A stretch of DNA of 6,926 nucleotides, taken from the NCBI GenBank assembly GCA_900762945.1, contig CAAFIN010000056.1, positions 1 to 6,926 on the forward strand, written 5' to 3'. The notes below the pieces were generated by a model. It saw only the letters and a list, made by a program, of their open reading frames with translations, was not told the DNA's origin and did not search any database. Of the stretch, positions 6,909 through 6,926 are shown one piece after another. Positions within the stretch are counted from its first letter, which is position 1, and each line of letters begins with the position of its first letter. Origin of the DNA: Clostridia bacterium. Its GTDB lineage: Bacteria > Bacillota > Clostridia > Christensenellales > Pumilibacteraceae. The position numbers and the translations under genes are program-made.

Positions 6909-6926
6909 TTGTCCGATAATAAACAA
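6909..6926 (+). CDS. Possible start of a further gene, cut by the window edge
   Basis: A TTG at 6909 opens a frame reading M-S-D-N-K-Q up to the last base of the window. It begins nine bases after the stop of the preceding gene. The weak purine stretch GTGAGAAG, overlapping that stop, could serve as the ribosome binding site. A polar SDNKQ opening and tight spacing are common for a co-transcribed next gene. Six codons are too few to establish a gene or suggest a product. Confidence 0.3.

Overview
The window carries one operon-like block on the plus strand: addB, addA and a small membrane-anchored protein gene. A divergent promoter points left off the window, and what may be the first codons of another gene lie at the right edge. 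The sequence is GC-rich and CpG-rich, with sigma-A-type promoters and an AddAB (not RecBCD) recombination enzyme. That fits a Firmicutes/Clostridia-like bacterium, possibly an uncultured gut lineage. Nothing here fixes the taxon more closely.

Layout. Positions 1-189 are an intergenic region. An extended -10 promoter at its left end fires leftwards. A near-consensus sigma-A promoter at its right end fires rightwards, with its predicted start at or within a base of the addB ATG. addB runs 190-3132 and addA runs 3129-6413; they overlap by four bases (ATGA) and should be translationally coupled. A 66-base gap follows, containing a hairpin plus T-run that overlaps the ribosome binding site of the next gene. 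That gene (6480-6899) encodes a 139-residue protein with one N-terminal membrane segment, five cysteines and an amphipathic C-terminus. A TTG preceded by a weak ribosome binding site begins a possible further reading frame at 6909.

How the genes work together. AddA is the SF1A helicase motor with a C-terminal PD-(D/E)XK nuclease. AddB is the partner subunit with a second nuclease and an iron-sulphur clamp. Together they resect double-strand breaks and prepare 3' tails for RecA. All key helicase and nuclease motifs are visible in both proteins. The unusual points are an AddB that lacks the N-terminal Walker A loop but keeps the four cluster cysteines, a probably leaderless addB transcript, and the hairpin controlling or insulating the downstream small gene.

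I see no defence island, CRISPR array, transposon or clearly new system. Most of the window is a housekeeping recombination-repair locus. The least understood parts are the small membrane protein and the regulatory DNA around the operon.
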